Below, one piece after another: positions 21,241 through 32,245 of a stretch of 64,000 nt of DNA; within the stretch, counting starts at the first letter, position 1, and each line of letters starts with the position of its first letter. The translations under genes and the position numbers were made by a program. The stretch is from Carnegiea gigantea (lineage: Eukaryota > Streptophyta > Magnoliopsida > Caryophyllales > Cactaceae): contig JAKOGI010002268.1 in the NCBI GenBank assembly GCA_029747015.1, forward strand, positions 36,001 through 100,000. Direction: 5' to 3'. The notes beneath the pieces are model-generated. The model was given only the letters and a program-made list of their open reading frames with translations. It did not search any database and was not told the DNA's origin.

Positions 21241-22340
21241 ACTTGCTCCTCACTTTCGGTGAACCCCTTCTTAAGGCCTCCCATCATGAGTTCAAGGCCT
21301 TTAAGGAGTGGATTCTCACCTCATTAGGAGAATCCGAGACCCTCCCACCTTCTCATCCCATAGCCATCTCACCCCTTAAATGCTTTGCCCATGTCTTTCC
21401 CGAGGAGATACCCTCCGACCTACCCCCACAGAGAGCCATCCAACACCAGATTGACCTCATCCCCGGAGCCATACTTCCCAACAAACCGGCCTATAGAATG
21501 AACCCTAAGGAGACCATGGAGGTCTAAAGGCAAGTGGAAGAGTTGGTAACCAAGGGATTGGTTAGAGAAAGCCTTAGTCCATGCGCGGTGCCGGCCTTGT
21601 TAGTCCCAAAGAAAGATGGGAGTATGCGAATGTGTGTAGATAGCCGGGCAATCAACAAGATAACCATTAAGTGTAGATATCCTATACCACAACTTGAGGA
21701 TATGCTTGATGAGTTACATGGCTCAAGTGTGTTCTCTAAGGTGGATTTGAGGAGTAGCTACTACCAAATTCGAATTGGAGAAGGGGATGAATGGAAGACG
21801 GCCTTCAAAACAAAGGAAGGCTTGTACGAGTAGCTAGCCATGCCATTCGGATTGTCTAATGCTCCAAGCACTTTTATGAGGCTTATGAATCAAGTATTTC
21901 GGCCATTCATTGGGAGATTTGTGGTGGTATACTTTGATGATATCTTGATTTATAGCAAGAATGAAGAGGAGCACCAAGAGCATCTAACTCAAGTCACGAA
22001 AGTCCTTGAGAGGGAGAAGCTTTATGGTAACCTCGAAAAGTATACATTCTTCACTTGTGAGGTGACCTTTCTGGGCTATATTGTTACTAGCCACGGCAGC
22101 AAGGTGGATGAGAGCAAAGTTGAGGCCATTCGGTCATGCCTACACCAAAGAGCATTTATGATGTGCAAAGTTTCCATGGACTTGCCTCCTTCTATAGGCA
22201 GTTCATTAGAGATTTTAGCACAATCATGGCCCCCATGACCGAGGTGATTAAAGGCACCACCTTCAAGTGGAGCCTCAAGGCTCAAGAAGCATTCGACACC
22301 ATCAAATCCAAGCTAACTTATGCCCGGTCCTAGCCTTGCC
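21241..22340 (+). pseudogene. pol: A reverse transcriptase
   Basis: Linker LLTFGEPLLKASHHEFKAF, then [88 protein letters not shown] and YFDD at 21930-21941. Two in-frame stops (about 21525 and 21831) and a frameshift near 22130 break it. The connection part ([17 protein letters not shown]) is in another frame at 22136-22333. Confidence 0.9.
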
Positions 22341-22905
22341 ATGCTTTAACAAGGTATTTGAGGTTGAATGTGATGCTTCCAGAGTTGGCGTTGGAGGAGC
22401 GCTCACTCAAGAAGGGCGGCCCTTAGCCTTCTTTAGTGAGAAGCTTTGTGACTCAAGGAGAAAATACTCAACTTATGACAAGGAGTTTTATGCGATCGTG
22501 AGATGTCTTGAGCATTGGAGTCATTATTTGGTGGCTAGTGAGTTCATATTGCATTCGGACCATAAGGCCTTGAAGTATATTCAAGGACAACACAAGCTAA
22601 ACTCACGGCATGCCAAATGGGTGGAGTTCCTCCAATCATTCCACTTCACCATCAAGCACAAATCCGGGAAGCTAAACCAAGGAGCCAATGCCTTGTTAAG
22701 AAGGCATTTACTTTTGTTCCAATTTAATGCATGCATCCTTGGTTTTGAGCATTTGAAGTCCCTTTATGAAGATGATGAAGACTTTGGAGAGCTTTACAGG
22801 GAATGCAAACGACATCCCAAAGGAGATTCCTTGGTTCAAGGTGGGTTCTTATTCAAGGGTCCTCTGCTTTACATCCCTAAATGTGGGACTAGGGAGTTGC
22901 TCATT
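22341..22905 (+). pseudogene. pol: A RNase H
   Basis: Open for most of its length. Asp in VECDASRVG, Glu in [10 protein letters not shown] and Asp in HSDHKALKYIQGQH are intact. The final motif is GANALLRRH where ADALSRR is usual, so the fourth active-site Asp is now Asn. A frameshift separates it from RT near 22325. Confidence 0.9.
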
Positions 22906-23992
22906 TGAGAGGTTCATGACGGATCCTTGGCCGGCCACTTTGGAGAGAACAAGACTCTTACCATGTTGAAAGAGCACTATTATTGGCCGAGTATGAGCAA
23001 GGATGTCCAAGATGTATTAAAGAGATGTGCTACTTGCCAAGTAGCCAAGAGTCACTTGTTACCTCACAGCCTTTATATGCCCTTGTCAGTTCCAACCCTC
23101 CCATGGGAAGATGTGAGCATGGATTTCGTGCTAGGGCTACCAAGGACACAAAGGAGCAAAGATTCAATCTTTGTGGTTGTAGATCGTTTTTCCAAGATGG
23201 CACATTTCATCCCTTGTACCAAGACAAATGATGCCACCCATATTGTCGAGTTGTACTTCAAAGAACTAGTGAGGTTGCATGGCATTCCAAGATCCATAGT
23301 TTCGGATCGTGATACCAAGTTCCTTAGCCATTTTTTGGTGACACTTTGGAAGAAGATGGGCACCAAGCTCAAGTATAGCACTACTTATCATCCCCAAATG
23401 AATGGACAAACCAAAGTCACCAATCGAACCTTGGGAACCCTTTTGAGAGTCTTGTGAAGACCAATGTTAAAGCTTGGGATTTGCTCTTACCACACACCGA
23501 ATTTGGTTACAATAAGGCCCCAAGCAAAGCAATGGGCTTGTCCCCATTCAAGGTCATATATGGAGTGGATCCTTTGAGTCCACTTGATCTTGTGCCAAGA
23601 GAAATGAATGAGAAGCCGAATGTGGACGCTAGTAGGAGAGTGGAGAAGATTCAAAGGCTCCATGAGATGGTCAAGTCCAAGATCGAAAAGGCCAATGCAT
23701 CCTATCAAGTCCAAGCAAACAAGCATAAGAAGAAAGTGGTATTTCATCCCGGAGACTTGGTATGGGTTCACTTGAGTAAGGAAAGATTTCCTTCCAAACG
23801 CAAAAGCAAGTTAATGCCAAGGGCAAATGGTCCCTTTGAAGTCTTGGAGAGGATCAATGACAATGCGTATAAGGTCAATTTGCCTGGGGATTATGGAGTT
23901 TCGGCCACCTTTAATGTAGCCGATCTAAGTCCATACTTGGAAGATGATCGTCTTGACAATTTGAGGGCAAATTCTCCTCAGCAAGGGGAGGA
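22906..23992 (+). pseudogene. pol: A integrase
   Basis: After a stop at 22906: HHCC finger with [11 protein letters not shown] and CATCQ; core Asp in [13 protein letters not shown] and [13 protein letters not shown]. At about 23407 the third catalytic residue is changed: NGQTKVTN has Lys where DGQTEV has Glu. A frameshift near 23455 leads to the 240-codon tail with FHPGDLVWVHLSKERF, GPFEVLERIND and SATFNVADLSPY. That tail reads past the polypurine tract into the 3' LTR, as in CRM-type chromoviruses. Confidence 0.9.
23982..23992 (+). other. A polypurine tract
   Basis: CAAGGGGAGGA immediately before the 3' LTR start TGATGGAG. It would prime plus-strand synthesis. Confidence 0.9.
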
Positions 23993-25108
23993 TGATGGAG
24001 CTCCATCCATGATCCCTCAAGGAGGTCCAAGGGAGTCAAACTTCATGGGTAAAGCCCAAGAAATTAGCTTAGCTTGCCAAGACTCACTTCAGTCTACCAC
24101 GGTTTCAGACCTATGCACAAACCTGGTTTTTTGCACGTTATTTCTTAATCTTCCCAAGGGTATGATTGGGTTGTAGGAGGTCTAACTTTAATTTTAAGAT
24201 GTTTTCTTTCCAATAAGACCGGCTGCAAGTCATTTAGAGGTCATTTGCTACCTCAAATTAGCAGTTGAAGTCAAGTGCTCAAAACTATTTTAGTTCTGCC
24301 CGGTTCTGGAAACGAGTCTGTTTGGATGCCCAAAGCTCCTCCATTTGGACTGAAACTTTTATGGAATGAAAGTACATTAAAAATATTATCAAGTGGCCAT
24401 AAAAAAACTTAGCCAAATTACACACTTAAGGAGCTACTAACCAGCAAATTAAGGAAAGAAAATCCCTTTTACCTCAGGTACAAACAGTCGGCTGTCCTTT
24501 TGTCCTTTAAGGTGATTTGCTTCAATCAAAGTACTAATCCACTTGCAAATGACTTGATTAGAGTGCCAAGCTACTGATTGAGGTCTCCTAAGCTCCCAAG
24601 GTCGACACCTAAGCCTCAAGATCAATAATGAAGATGTGTCAAGCCATGGTTTAATCTAACCGTTTTTGATGTTGTTTTGATTTCCGAGTTTTAGCCTAGT
24701 TTAGCTTCTAGTTTGACTTTGTAAGCTGAATGCTTGTGTTTAGGAGGATTATAAGACCTCCCTTGCTACCTTGTATGCTTAGTTAGTTGATACATTTGAA
24801 TAAAGTTGAGCCTTAGCTCCTTTGAACTCTCAAACTCTCTTCTAGCCTATCTCTATCTTTGGCCGAGTAGGGTGGTGATCTAGAAAGAGTCTTAACCTCT
24901 CTTTGGTGATGATTCTGTATCCAATGAGTTGTTAAGGGCCCTAGTACAAAACTTGGTGGTGTTTTTGTATCCAAGTGAGGTGCTAGTTTTGATTCCAATC
25001 ACGAAACTATCCTAGTTTGAGTTTGCATTTACAAAGGAAGCTTGAATCCTCTTGTTCTCTTTACACTCAAATTTGGGTTGCCTTGATCATTCCTTGGGAG
25101 ATACATCA
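23993..25108 (+). repeat. A 3' LTR (family I)
   Basis: 1116 bp from TGATGGAGCTCC to GGGAGATACATCA; pairs with 18075-19203. The first about 180 bases extend the pol reading frame. TATA box copy at 24750-24755; the hairpin module is at about 24845-24990. Confidence 0.93.
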
Positions 25109-25756
25109 CTTATGAGGGGAAAAAGTGACATTTCTCCAAGTTTCATAAAGCTTTTCTTGAGCTAGAATACTCAGGACTTGGTGTAGGTGCTCGGCATGCT
25201 CTTTCTCACTCTTGCTATACACTAATATATCATCAAAGTAGACAACAACAAACTTGCCGATGAGGGGCTTTAGAACTTGGTTCATGAGCCTCATTAAAGT
25301 GCTTGGTGCATTTGTCAAACCAAAGGGCAGAATAAGCCACTCATAGAGTCCTCCTTCAGTATTGAAAGCCATCTTCCACTCATCCCCTTTAAAGATCTAA
25401 ATTTGATAATAGCCACTTCTAAGATCAATCTTAGAAAAGATGGTGGCTCCGTGTAGCTCATCAAGAAGATCTTCCAATCTTGGAATAGGATAGCGATACT
25501 TGATAATAATCTTGTTGATTGCTCTACTATCCACACACATCCTCATAGACCCATCTTTCATAGGAACAAGCAAGGTTAGAACGACACAAGGCCTAAGGCT
25601 CTCACGGAACAAGCCCTAAGCTAGTAGCTCATCTACTTGCCTTTGCACTTCCTGCGTTTCTTGAGGGTTCATGTGATAGGCCAGCTTGTTTAGAAGTGTA
25701 GCATCGGGAATGAGGTCAATTTTATGTTGTATGGAGCTTTTGCGAGGGAGGCTGTG
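25109..25756 (-). pseudogene. pol: B reverse transcriptase, N-terminal and palm part
   Basis: Read from 25756 down: the RT start (KLAYHMNPQETQEVQ-type), [48 protein letters not shown], then [25 protein letters not shown] is intact at 25240-25229. The frame reaches the A junction at 25113-25109 and resumes at 18074. A stop near 25614 and a frameshift near 25390 are present. Confidence 0.9.
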
Positions 25757-27049
25757 TGATGTAAAGTTCAATGGATATCACTGACACTCAAACGAGAACA
25801 CAAGAACAACGAAAGGAGCTCACAACCTTAACTTGAACCCCAAGCAATCCGAACTGAAAGTGAGTTTAGGATAGTTTTAAACTTGAATCTAGGATACAGT
25901 AATCACCACCAAGACCAAGGTTAGGACCCCTAAGCTTGATTAAGATATAGAAATCACCACTTAAATAAGATTAGGACTAGACTTGAACACCACCTTAGCC
26001 GACCTAGTTAAGGATAAGCAGGCTCGGTGTTTTGGTTTCAAGGAGCAAAGCTCTCTTTTCTCTTTTAAAATTCACGAAAACTGATTACAAAGTGAAGAAT
26101 ACAAAGCCTTATAGCCTAGCAAGCAAGCACCCCAGTAGCTAAAGCCTAGGGAGTGAGGTTTCTTCAGAATTAGGAAACCTCCTAATCTTGCTTAGTTCAC
26201 GGTTCTAGCTAACCCGTGAGGTTTCAATGTAAATCCTAGCTTAATCTTTATTAAGTACAACCATTGAGTCTATCTAATCTTTAGAATTAAAGCTAAACTT
26301 GTTATTAAGTAAGCAATTAAGCAAATAAGTAGCTGCCTTGAAGTGAAGAAAAGGAGTGATGTAACGGGCTGCTTTATGCTTTCAAGCTGACCACTAGGAA
26401 TGTTGCGGTCTTTTTCACTTACTCTTCATTGGATAATCAGGTGGCTCCTTCATGATTGTGTCTAATAGCTTGTTAACTACTCATTCCAGCAGCTAGACAT
26501 GGATTGAACACCAGAAAAGACTTCAACCACCAAATGCACCAATTAGGTGCAACCGGGCAATAGCTGGCAGATTGCAAGCTCTGATTCGAGACCACATCTC
26601 ACATGTAAAACGTGGGAACAATTAGGCTTGCCATGTATGGTAGGAAAGCTATGGAAGTCTTCTAACTCCTCCAAGTGGAATCACATGATTTAGAGTTCAT
26701 TACCTAAAAGATCAAAATACCTAGACTAGTCCAAACCAGGTTTCAGCTTACACTGTTTAGAAAATTAACCTGGTTCTTAATCTTCCACTTGACTTAACTT
26801 GATTTAATCACTTAGACCAGGTAGGTAACATCTTAAGGATCCAAAGTATGCAAAAATTCAGGACTTAAACATCATGGAGGCCTAAGTAATTAGACAATAA
26901 AACCGAGTTTGAAAACTATTTTGTAACCGTATGGTTCTATTTGTGTTTCTCGCAAAAGGTGAGCCATCTTTTGAACTTGTGACCTTGTTTTTGGATGTTC
27001 TGGACTTGATTGATCATGAACTTGGTCTTAGCTTGGTAGGACTCCATCA
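25757..27049 (-). repeat. D 3' LTR (family Y)
   Basis: 1293 bp. Plus strand TGATGTAAAGTTC to GACTCCATCA. Matches 61164-62467 (the 3' LTR of H) in reverse orientation, including the ACTTTAC/ACTTTCC terminus, the GCATGATTTAGAG stretch and the hairpin region at about 25880-26010. Confidence 0.85.
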
Positions 27050-27356
27050 TCCTCCCCTTATTGAAGAGCTTTGATTCTCAAATCTACTTGGGAGTCATCT
27101 GGATCTAAGGGGCTCAAATCTACCACATTGAACGTGGCAGAAACTTTATATTCTCCTGGTAAATCAACCTTGTATGCATTATCATCCACCTTCTCTAGGA
27201 CCTCAAATGGACCTTCAGCTCATGGCATCAATTTGTTCTTCCTTTTAAAAGGAAATCTCTCCTTCCTCAAGTGGATGCATACTAGGTCTCCTAGTTGAAA
27301 AACCATCTTTCTCCTATGTTTGTTAGCTTGGGCTTTATAGGAGGCATTTGTTCTTT
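27050..27356 (-). pseudogene. pol: D integrase C-terminal fragment
   Basis: Basic tail of integrase on the minus strand: NKHRRKMVFQLGDLVCIHLRKERF, GPFEVLEKVDDNAYKVDLPGEY and SATFNVVDLSPL, ending at the tract CAATAAGGGGAGGA (27063-27050). The abrupt upstream limit at 27356, inside the NASYKAQANKH motif, is a deletion point to gag sequence. Confidence 0.85.
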
Positions 27357-28040
27357 ATGCATGGGAAGGGAAAGGATTTGTAGGCTTAGGAGGTGGATTA
27401 AACTCCCCTTATTAAAGGGTGTGTTCTCTGTTACTGGCTTAGAATTTTGAGATTTAAAAGGCTGTCTTGCTTTCTTTTATTGTTCAACGTTGTAAGCAAG
27501 CATACCAATCTCATCAAATGAAGTATAAGCTTATAAATCAACAACATTAGTATACCTAGGATTTAGGCCTCCCAAGTATCTAATGATTATTTGTTCTTCT
27601 GGTCCATGTAAGTCACATTTGATCACAAGCTTTTCAAACGCTCTCTTGTATTCTTCTACACTCAGGTTACCTTGGGTCAAGTTGTGGAGTTCAGAGTAGC
27701 AATCTTGAACATAGGTAGGGGGAAGAAACTGAGCCTTGAGCTGGGATTTCATCTTCTCCCATGTTCTGATTCTGGGCTTCCTTTCTCTAACTATTTTCGC
27801 ACACAAGTTAGTCCACCAAAGAGAAGCATACTTACAGAGCCTCAAGGCTACTAACCTCACTTTCTTCTCTTTCGAAATGTCCTTGTACTGAAAGACTTGT
27901 TCAATCATGTGTAACCAGTCCAAAAACTCTTCAGGATCAAGCTTGCCTTAATATTCTGGAATTTCAACTTTGAAATCATTTGTGTTAGCTTGAATCCGTG
28001 GTTTTAGTGTAGCCATTCTCAAAGGTTGAATCAAGCTCAT
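27357..28040 (-). pseudogene. gag: D gag fragment
   Basis: Capsid sequence from RIQANTNDFKVEIPEY through LDWLHMIEQVFQYKD, LCKYASLWWTNLCAKIV, LTQGNLSVEEYKRAFEKL and IIIRYLGGLNPRYTNVVDL. The Pro-rich spacer before the knuckle survives, but the knuckle itself is deleted. It is not a copy of the neighbouring K gag: it differs at many residues and resembles L's gag in places. One open run of 130 codons (27923-27531). Confidence 0.85.
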
Positions 28041-29150
28041 CATCACAATCATCCTCTTTTTTTCTTCTTCAAACACCTCCTTCATGGCTGACCATTAAGC
28101 TAAGGTGATTACCTTATGGTTTGGATGGTCCGAAGCTGTATGCCTAAGTTCTTGACATTTGAAGCATCTTCTATTGCTCATGGGATTGGGATTGGGTCTA
28201 TTTGGAGGAGTTTGGATCTTTTGTGGACTGGGGTTCTTCGTGGAAAGGAAGGGGGTGGATTTTGTGGCTTGGAAATGGGATTAGAGCTTCCCTTGTTAAA
28301 GGGTTGGTTCTGGGTATAGGGTCTAGGATTTTGTGGTTTAGGGGGCTGTCTAGCTTTCTTTTGCTGCTCAACCTTGTAAGCCAGCACACATACTTCATCA
28401 AAAGTGGTGTAAGCTGGCAAATCAACCACATTAGCATACTTAGGATAAAGACCTCCTAAGTATCTAACAATGGTTCGCTCTTCAGGTTCATGTAAGTCAC
28501 ATTTGATTACAAGCTTCTCAAACTACCTTGTGTACTCCTCTACATTCAGATTGCCTTGAGTCAAGTTATGAAGTTGAGAATAGCAATCTTAAATGTAGGT
28601 AGGGGGAAGAAACCTAGCGTTAAGCTTGGACTTCATCTTCTCCCATGTTCTGATTTTAGACTTTCTTTCTCTAACCCGTTTAGCAAATAGATTAGTCCCC
28701 CATAATGAAGCATATTTTCTAAGTCTTAAGGCTACTAACTTGACCTTCTTATCCTCTGGAACATCTTTGTGCTCAAAAACTCGTTCAACAATATGCAACC
28801 AATCTAAAAACTCTTCTAGATCAAGCTTACCTTCAACGTCCGGGATTTCAACCTTGAAATCATTTGTATTAGCTTGAAACCGTGGTTCTAGTCTAGTCAT
28901 TCTCAATGGTTCATCTTCACTAGATGAATCAAGGTTATGACTAAAGACTTGCTCTTGCCTTCTTGGTTCAGATTGGAGAGGTTCTTCGTTCATCTTCTGC
29001 TTTTGCTTCAAGAAGGAACCAAGCTGCTTTCATAGATACTCATTTTAAGCCTAAGTTTCTTGGTTATCTTGAGAGTTCTCATGGATCTTCTTCAATAACA
29101 TCTTATTCTGCCTCCTAAGAGCATCAAATTTCTCTTCCAAACTCATGCTA
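28041..29150 (-). pseudogene. gag: K gag
   Basis: The start region near 29145 encodes an MSLEEKFDALRRQNKML-type coiled coil. A 140-codon open run (29011-28589) covers FKVEIPDVEGKLDLEEFLDWLHIVERVFEHKD and LRKYASLWGTNLFAKRV. Then comes SVEEY-type capsid sequence, a Pro-rich spacer and a knuckle near 28180-28130 in which the zinc ligands after CFKCQ are damaged. The acidic linker stops at 28041, where D sequence begins. Stops near 28575 and 28525. Confidence 0.85.
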
Positions 29151-29277
29151 GAACTCCTCTTGCTCTCAGTTTGTGTTTACGTTCAAACAAGGAATGTGTT
29201 TGGAATTGAGTGGGTATGATTCAGAAAGTGGAGGGACGTGCCAGGCCAAGGAGAAACGAAATCTCTAATGCCAAATA
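29151..29277 (-). other. K leader and decayed primer binding site
   Basis: Short leader with no gene. The primer site at 29273-29262 reads TGGCATTAGAGA on the coding strand, three changes from TGGTATCAGAGC. Unlike J, A and Q, this leader has no CACG palindromes. Confidence 0.7.
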
Positions 29278-30581
29278 TGATCTATCTTGGAAGGAAAATC
29301 CCAAATTCTCTAAACTGATTCGAAATGCTAAGCTAAGCAAACTAAAATCAATATAGAGTTTAAGTGAATTCACGAATGAAAGAAGGAATGTAGTATAATC
29401 AAAACTCTTGCTTAGATACAGAAACACCACTAAGCTCAAGTTTAGGGTCCCTAAACTATGATTAAGATAGAGAAACACCACTTAATCAAGGTTTAGGACT
29501 TGCTTGATCACCACCTTAATCGACCAAATTAAGGATAAGCAAGTGAAGTATTTAGAGGAATGAAAGTAAAGTGTTCTCAATTCTGGTTTTCATTCAATAT
29601 GAAAGTTTTGATTACAAAATGTGCCTTGGTAAGGCATTAATACACAACCAAGCAAGGAACTAGGCAGCATACAAGCTAGAATGAGGTTTCCTCCCTAGGA
29701 AGGAAACGTCCTAAATAAATTAATCTAGGTGCTTAAGGCTAAACTAGTTTACATGCTTACTTAACTAAACTAATTACAACCAGAACACTAAGGAAAGCAA
29801 AACGAATGATGTACTTAACTTTAATACACTTCAATTAATCTAATACATCAGTTTACTAGCATAGAAGTGGAGAAAAACAGCCGTAAAGCATGCTCCCTTT
29901 TCGACTGGCCAATCAGAATGTAAGTTGAGATTTCTTCCTTTTTGCCCTCATTAGTTAAGCTCTTCCCAAGGCTCCAAACTAGCAAATGATGATGTTCCTA
30001 GCTGCTAGACTCGTGATTGAAGCAAGCAAGCAGAGAAGAAGCTGAGCAAACCCACTTGAGAGGGAAAAACACGCAGCAGCTTACTGGGTCCTCAGAATCA
30101 TTTTTTAGCCCGGTTTTGTGCCCTTGTTTCCACCAATCAAAAGTGAGCATGATTTTAATTTCAAGCCATGGGGGAATACTTAGGGTGTGTACAAACCCCT
30201 CTGCAGAGAAATCAAAGTTAAATCATGTTTAAGTTGGTGATTTCTACTAAAACATTTTATCGTGCAGTTTTGAACTAAAACTGGCAGGTTGAACAAAATG
30301 CCCTGATCCCTTGACTTGGACTGTGCATGATCGACTTTGAATGCTTGGACCTGAAAGCTAACATCTTAAGGATCCTAAAAATACAAAAATATCAAACTTA
30401 AGCCACAAAGTAGCATAAGAAATCAGATGAACAAAACCGAGCAATTTCTGGCTGTTTAATCCGGTTGCAACAGTTTGGCTCTTCTCCAAAATTTGAGCCA
30501 TAACTTAGACTTTGGAACTTGTATTGGACCTTGATAGACTCTTAGGACCCTCTTCCATGTCTTGGCTGAAGGGGAGTCCAA
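29278..30581 (-). repeat. K 5' LTR (family II)
   Basis: 1304 bp; plus strand TGATCTATCTTGG to GAGTCCA(AA). The last three bases are changed from TCA. Pairs with the split LTR 1623-2470 / 9735-10166. It carries hairpins such as CTAAACTTGAGCTTAG against CTAAGCAAGAGTTT on the coding strand. AAAGC follows at 30582-30586. Confidence 0.9.
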
Positions 30582-31180
30582 AAAGCTCTCTCAACCTATG
30601 TTTTACTCAACATGATAAGGTCTCTCTTTTTCTCACTTCATACCCCTGGCTTAATTTTACGGACTTGGTTAGAAGGTAATGGGTTTAGAACAATCTTTTC
30701 CTTGTCAATAATCAAAGAATATGTGTTATTGAAACCATCATGCACATCATACCTATTAAATTGCCAAGGTCGACCCAAAAGAATATGATAAGCACTCATA
30801 GGCACCACATCACAAAGGACATTATCTCTATACTTCTTTGCAATTAAAAAGGAGATAAGAGCTTGTTTGGTTACCTTAATGTCGCCGCCATAATTGAGCC
30901 ACTTAAAAGAATAAGGCTTGGAGTGAGGTACAGTAGGAATGCCAAGCTTCTCAATAAGAATAGTGGAGGCCACATTAGTGCAACTCCCTCCGTCGAGGAT
31001 TAAATTGCACACCTTGTCTTGGATGGTACACCTAGAGTGAAAGATCATTTCCCTTTGAGCCTTGTCATAAGGAGTGTCTTGGGTATGTAATAATCTCCTT
31101 AAGACAAGTAGTTCACCTTCATCGGCGTCAAGTAAGGTCGCTTCCTCCATGTCATCCGACTCCACTCCATGAGTCTCTTC
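30582..31180 (-). pseudogene. pro: P aspartic protease (upstream part)
   Basis: Part of an open run of 258 codons (31414-30638) that also includes the gag knuckle. The motif CNLILDGGSCTN has the catalytic Asp intact, followed by VASTILIEKLGIP, FLIAKKYRDNVLCDVVPMSAYHILLGRPW. The frame is intact from knuckle to protease end, so this is the least damaged coding piece of P. K interrupts just after. Confidence 0.85.
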
Positions 31181-32245
31181 TTGAACCTCCATCAATAAAG
31201 CATCAACTTCTTCTACTTGTATGGTCATGACCCTTTGGTTTGAGCAATCATATTGGAAATGACCATAACCTTGACACTTAAAGCACTTCTTCCCCTCAAG
31301 CTTCTTATGCAATTCCTTTGGGGAAGGAAGAGCCACGGCTTTACCCTTGTCAACCCGTGAGGTGTTCTCGGGTTTAGAATGATAAAAGGGTTTAAAAGGG
31401 GGTTTTGAACTCATTTGATCCTCGAGGAAAGGCCTAGTGAAAACTTTGTTTTTTAACCTTGAGAGCTAGCTTGAAAACATCGTCCAAGGTGAAATAAGTT
31501 TGGAGTTCCACCTTTCTAGTAACGAGGGGGTTTAACCATGGAGAAACCGAGCCACGGTTTGCTCTTGGGGTTCATGTATACCTCCCCTCAAGAGAAGTTG
31601 GTCAAATTTCCTCTTGTACTCACCCACACTCATATTGTTTTTTTTGAGTGAGAAGAGTCGGTTGTAGATGTCTTGCTTGTAACTCTCAGGAAGGAACCTC
31701 TTGTTCATGAGAGTTTTAGGTTTCTCCCATGAGTTGATCTTCCTCTTGCTCTCTCTAGCCCATTGTTTCTTAACATTTTCAAACCACAAGGGAGCATGCC
31801 TTGTGAGTTTAAGGCTAGCAACCTTGAAACTTTTCTCATCACCGTAGCCCTTGGCCTCAAAGATTAGGTCTAAGGCTTGCACCCATTCAAGGTACTCATT
31901 GGGGTTCAAGTTGTCATTGAACTCCTGGGGTTCTACTTTGATGTCTCTAAACTCGTCCATAGGAGGTCTCTTACCTGTCCTTCTTGGATTGCTTCCCATA
32001 CTTAAGTCACTAGAGAAGCCATGTTCGTCTCCATGATCACTTGGGTCTTGAGCTCTTTGGCCCCCTTGGAGGGCCATGAATTGAGTGGTTATTTGCTCAA
32101 GTTGCCTACTAATTTGCCTCACACTTTATTGTAAAGCTATAATGGCATTATCTTGCCTCATGATATGAGCTTGTTCCAAGCTCATACCTCTTCACACCCT
32201 TGCTGGTTGGGGAGAGTCTGTGGAGGGGTTTTCTTCATTAAACAT
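31181..32245 (-). pseudogene. gag: P gag
   Basis: Start ATG at 32245-32243, same context as J. A 196-codon open run (32122-31532) covers VEPQEFNDNLNPNEYLEWVQALDLIFEAKG, SLKLTRHAPLWFENVKKQW and NMSVGEYKRKFDQLLLRGG. A frame break at about 31530-31450 precedes the Lys-rich spacer. The knuckle CFKCQGYGHFQYDC is intact near 31290-31249, and an acidic linker follows. Confidence 0.88.

Larger units (their letters stand above)
18075..25108 (+). mobile_element. Nearly complete Ty3/gypsy element A inside the RT gene of B
   Basis: 7034 bp: 5' LTR 18075-19203, primer site 19208-19219, gag, protease, RT, RNase H, integrase, polypurine tract 23982-23992, 3' LTR 23993-25108. The target repeat is CTTGT (18070-18074) and CTTAT (25109-25113). 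B's RT sequence resumes across it, matching the uninterrupted copy in M around 41720-41750. Where I compared the LTRs by eye they differ at about one base in twenty. It is the youngest-looking full element in the left block, but its genes are still broken. Confidence 0.93.
13403..25756 (-). mobile_element. Truncated Ty3/gypsy element B, inserted in K
   Basis: Minus-strand element of LTR family IV: 3' LTR 13403-14519, then integrase, RNase H and RT, interrupted by C (15052-16736) and A (18075-25108). At 25757 the LTR of D begins. B's protease, gag and 5' LTR are absent, removed by the deletion ending near 28040. Its left flank CTCTT (13398-13402) should be the target repeat, but the partner is lost. 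RT is nearest to that of M (41 kb), and both share LTR family IV. Confidence 0.8.
25757..28040 (-). mobile_element. Remnant D of a Ty3/gypsy element inserted in B
   Basis: Only three pieces remain: 3' LTR 25757-27049 (family Y), the integrase C-terminus 27050-27356, and part of gag 27357-28040. An internal deletion at 27356 removed the knuckle, protease, RT, RNase H and most of integrase. A second deletion at 28040 removed the 5' LTR, leader and gag start. Flank CTGTG (25752-25756) is the expected target repeat; its partner is lost. Confidence 0.8.
1623..30581 (-). mobile_element. Ty3/gypsy element K, interrupted by J and by the B/D block
   Basis: K is a minus-strand element of LTR family II. 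The parts are: 3' LTR 1623-2470 plus 9735-10166; pol 10167-13402; gag 28041-29150; leader and primer site to 29277; 5' LTR 29278-30581. Both ends are flanked by AAAGC (1618-1622, 30582-30586). The two LTRs match base for base over long runs. Without the insertions K would be about 7 kb. About 25 bases of its acidic gag-protease linker are missing between 13402 and 28041, lost in the deletion that truncated B and D. Confidence 0.85.

Noticed and set aside
27050..30581. First reading of D plus K-gag as one chimeric element made by template switching
   Set aside because: A switch during reverse transcription gives both LTRs the same sequence, but 25757-27049 is family Y and 29278-30581 is family II. 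The AAAGC repeat pairs the latter with 1623 instead.
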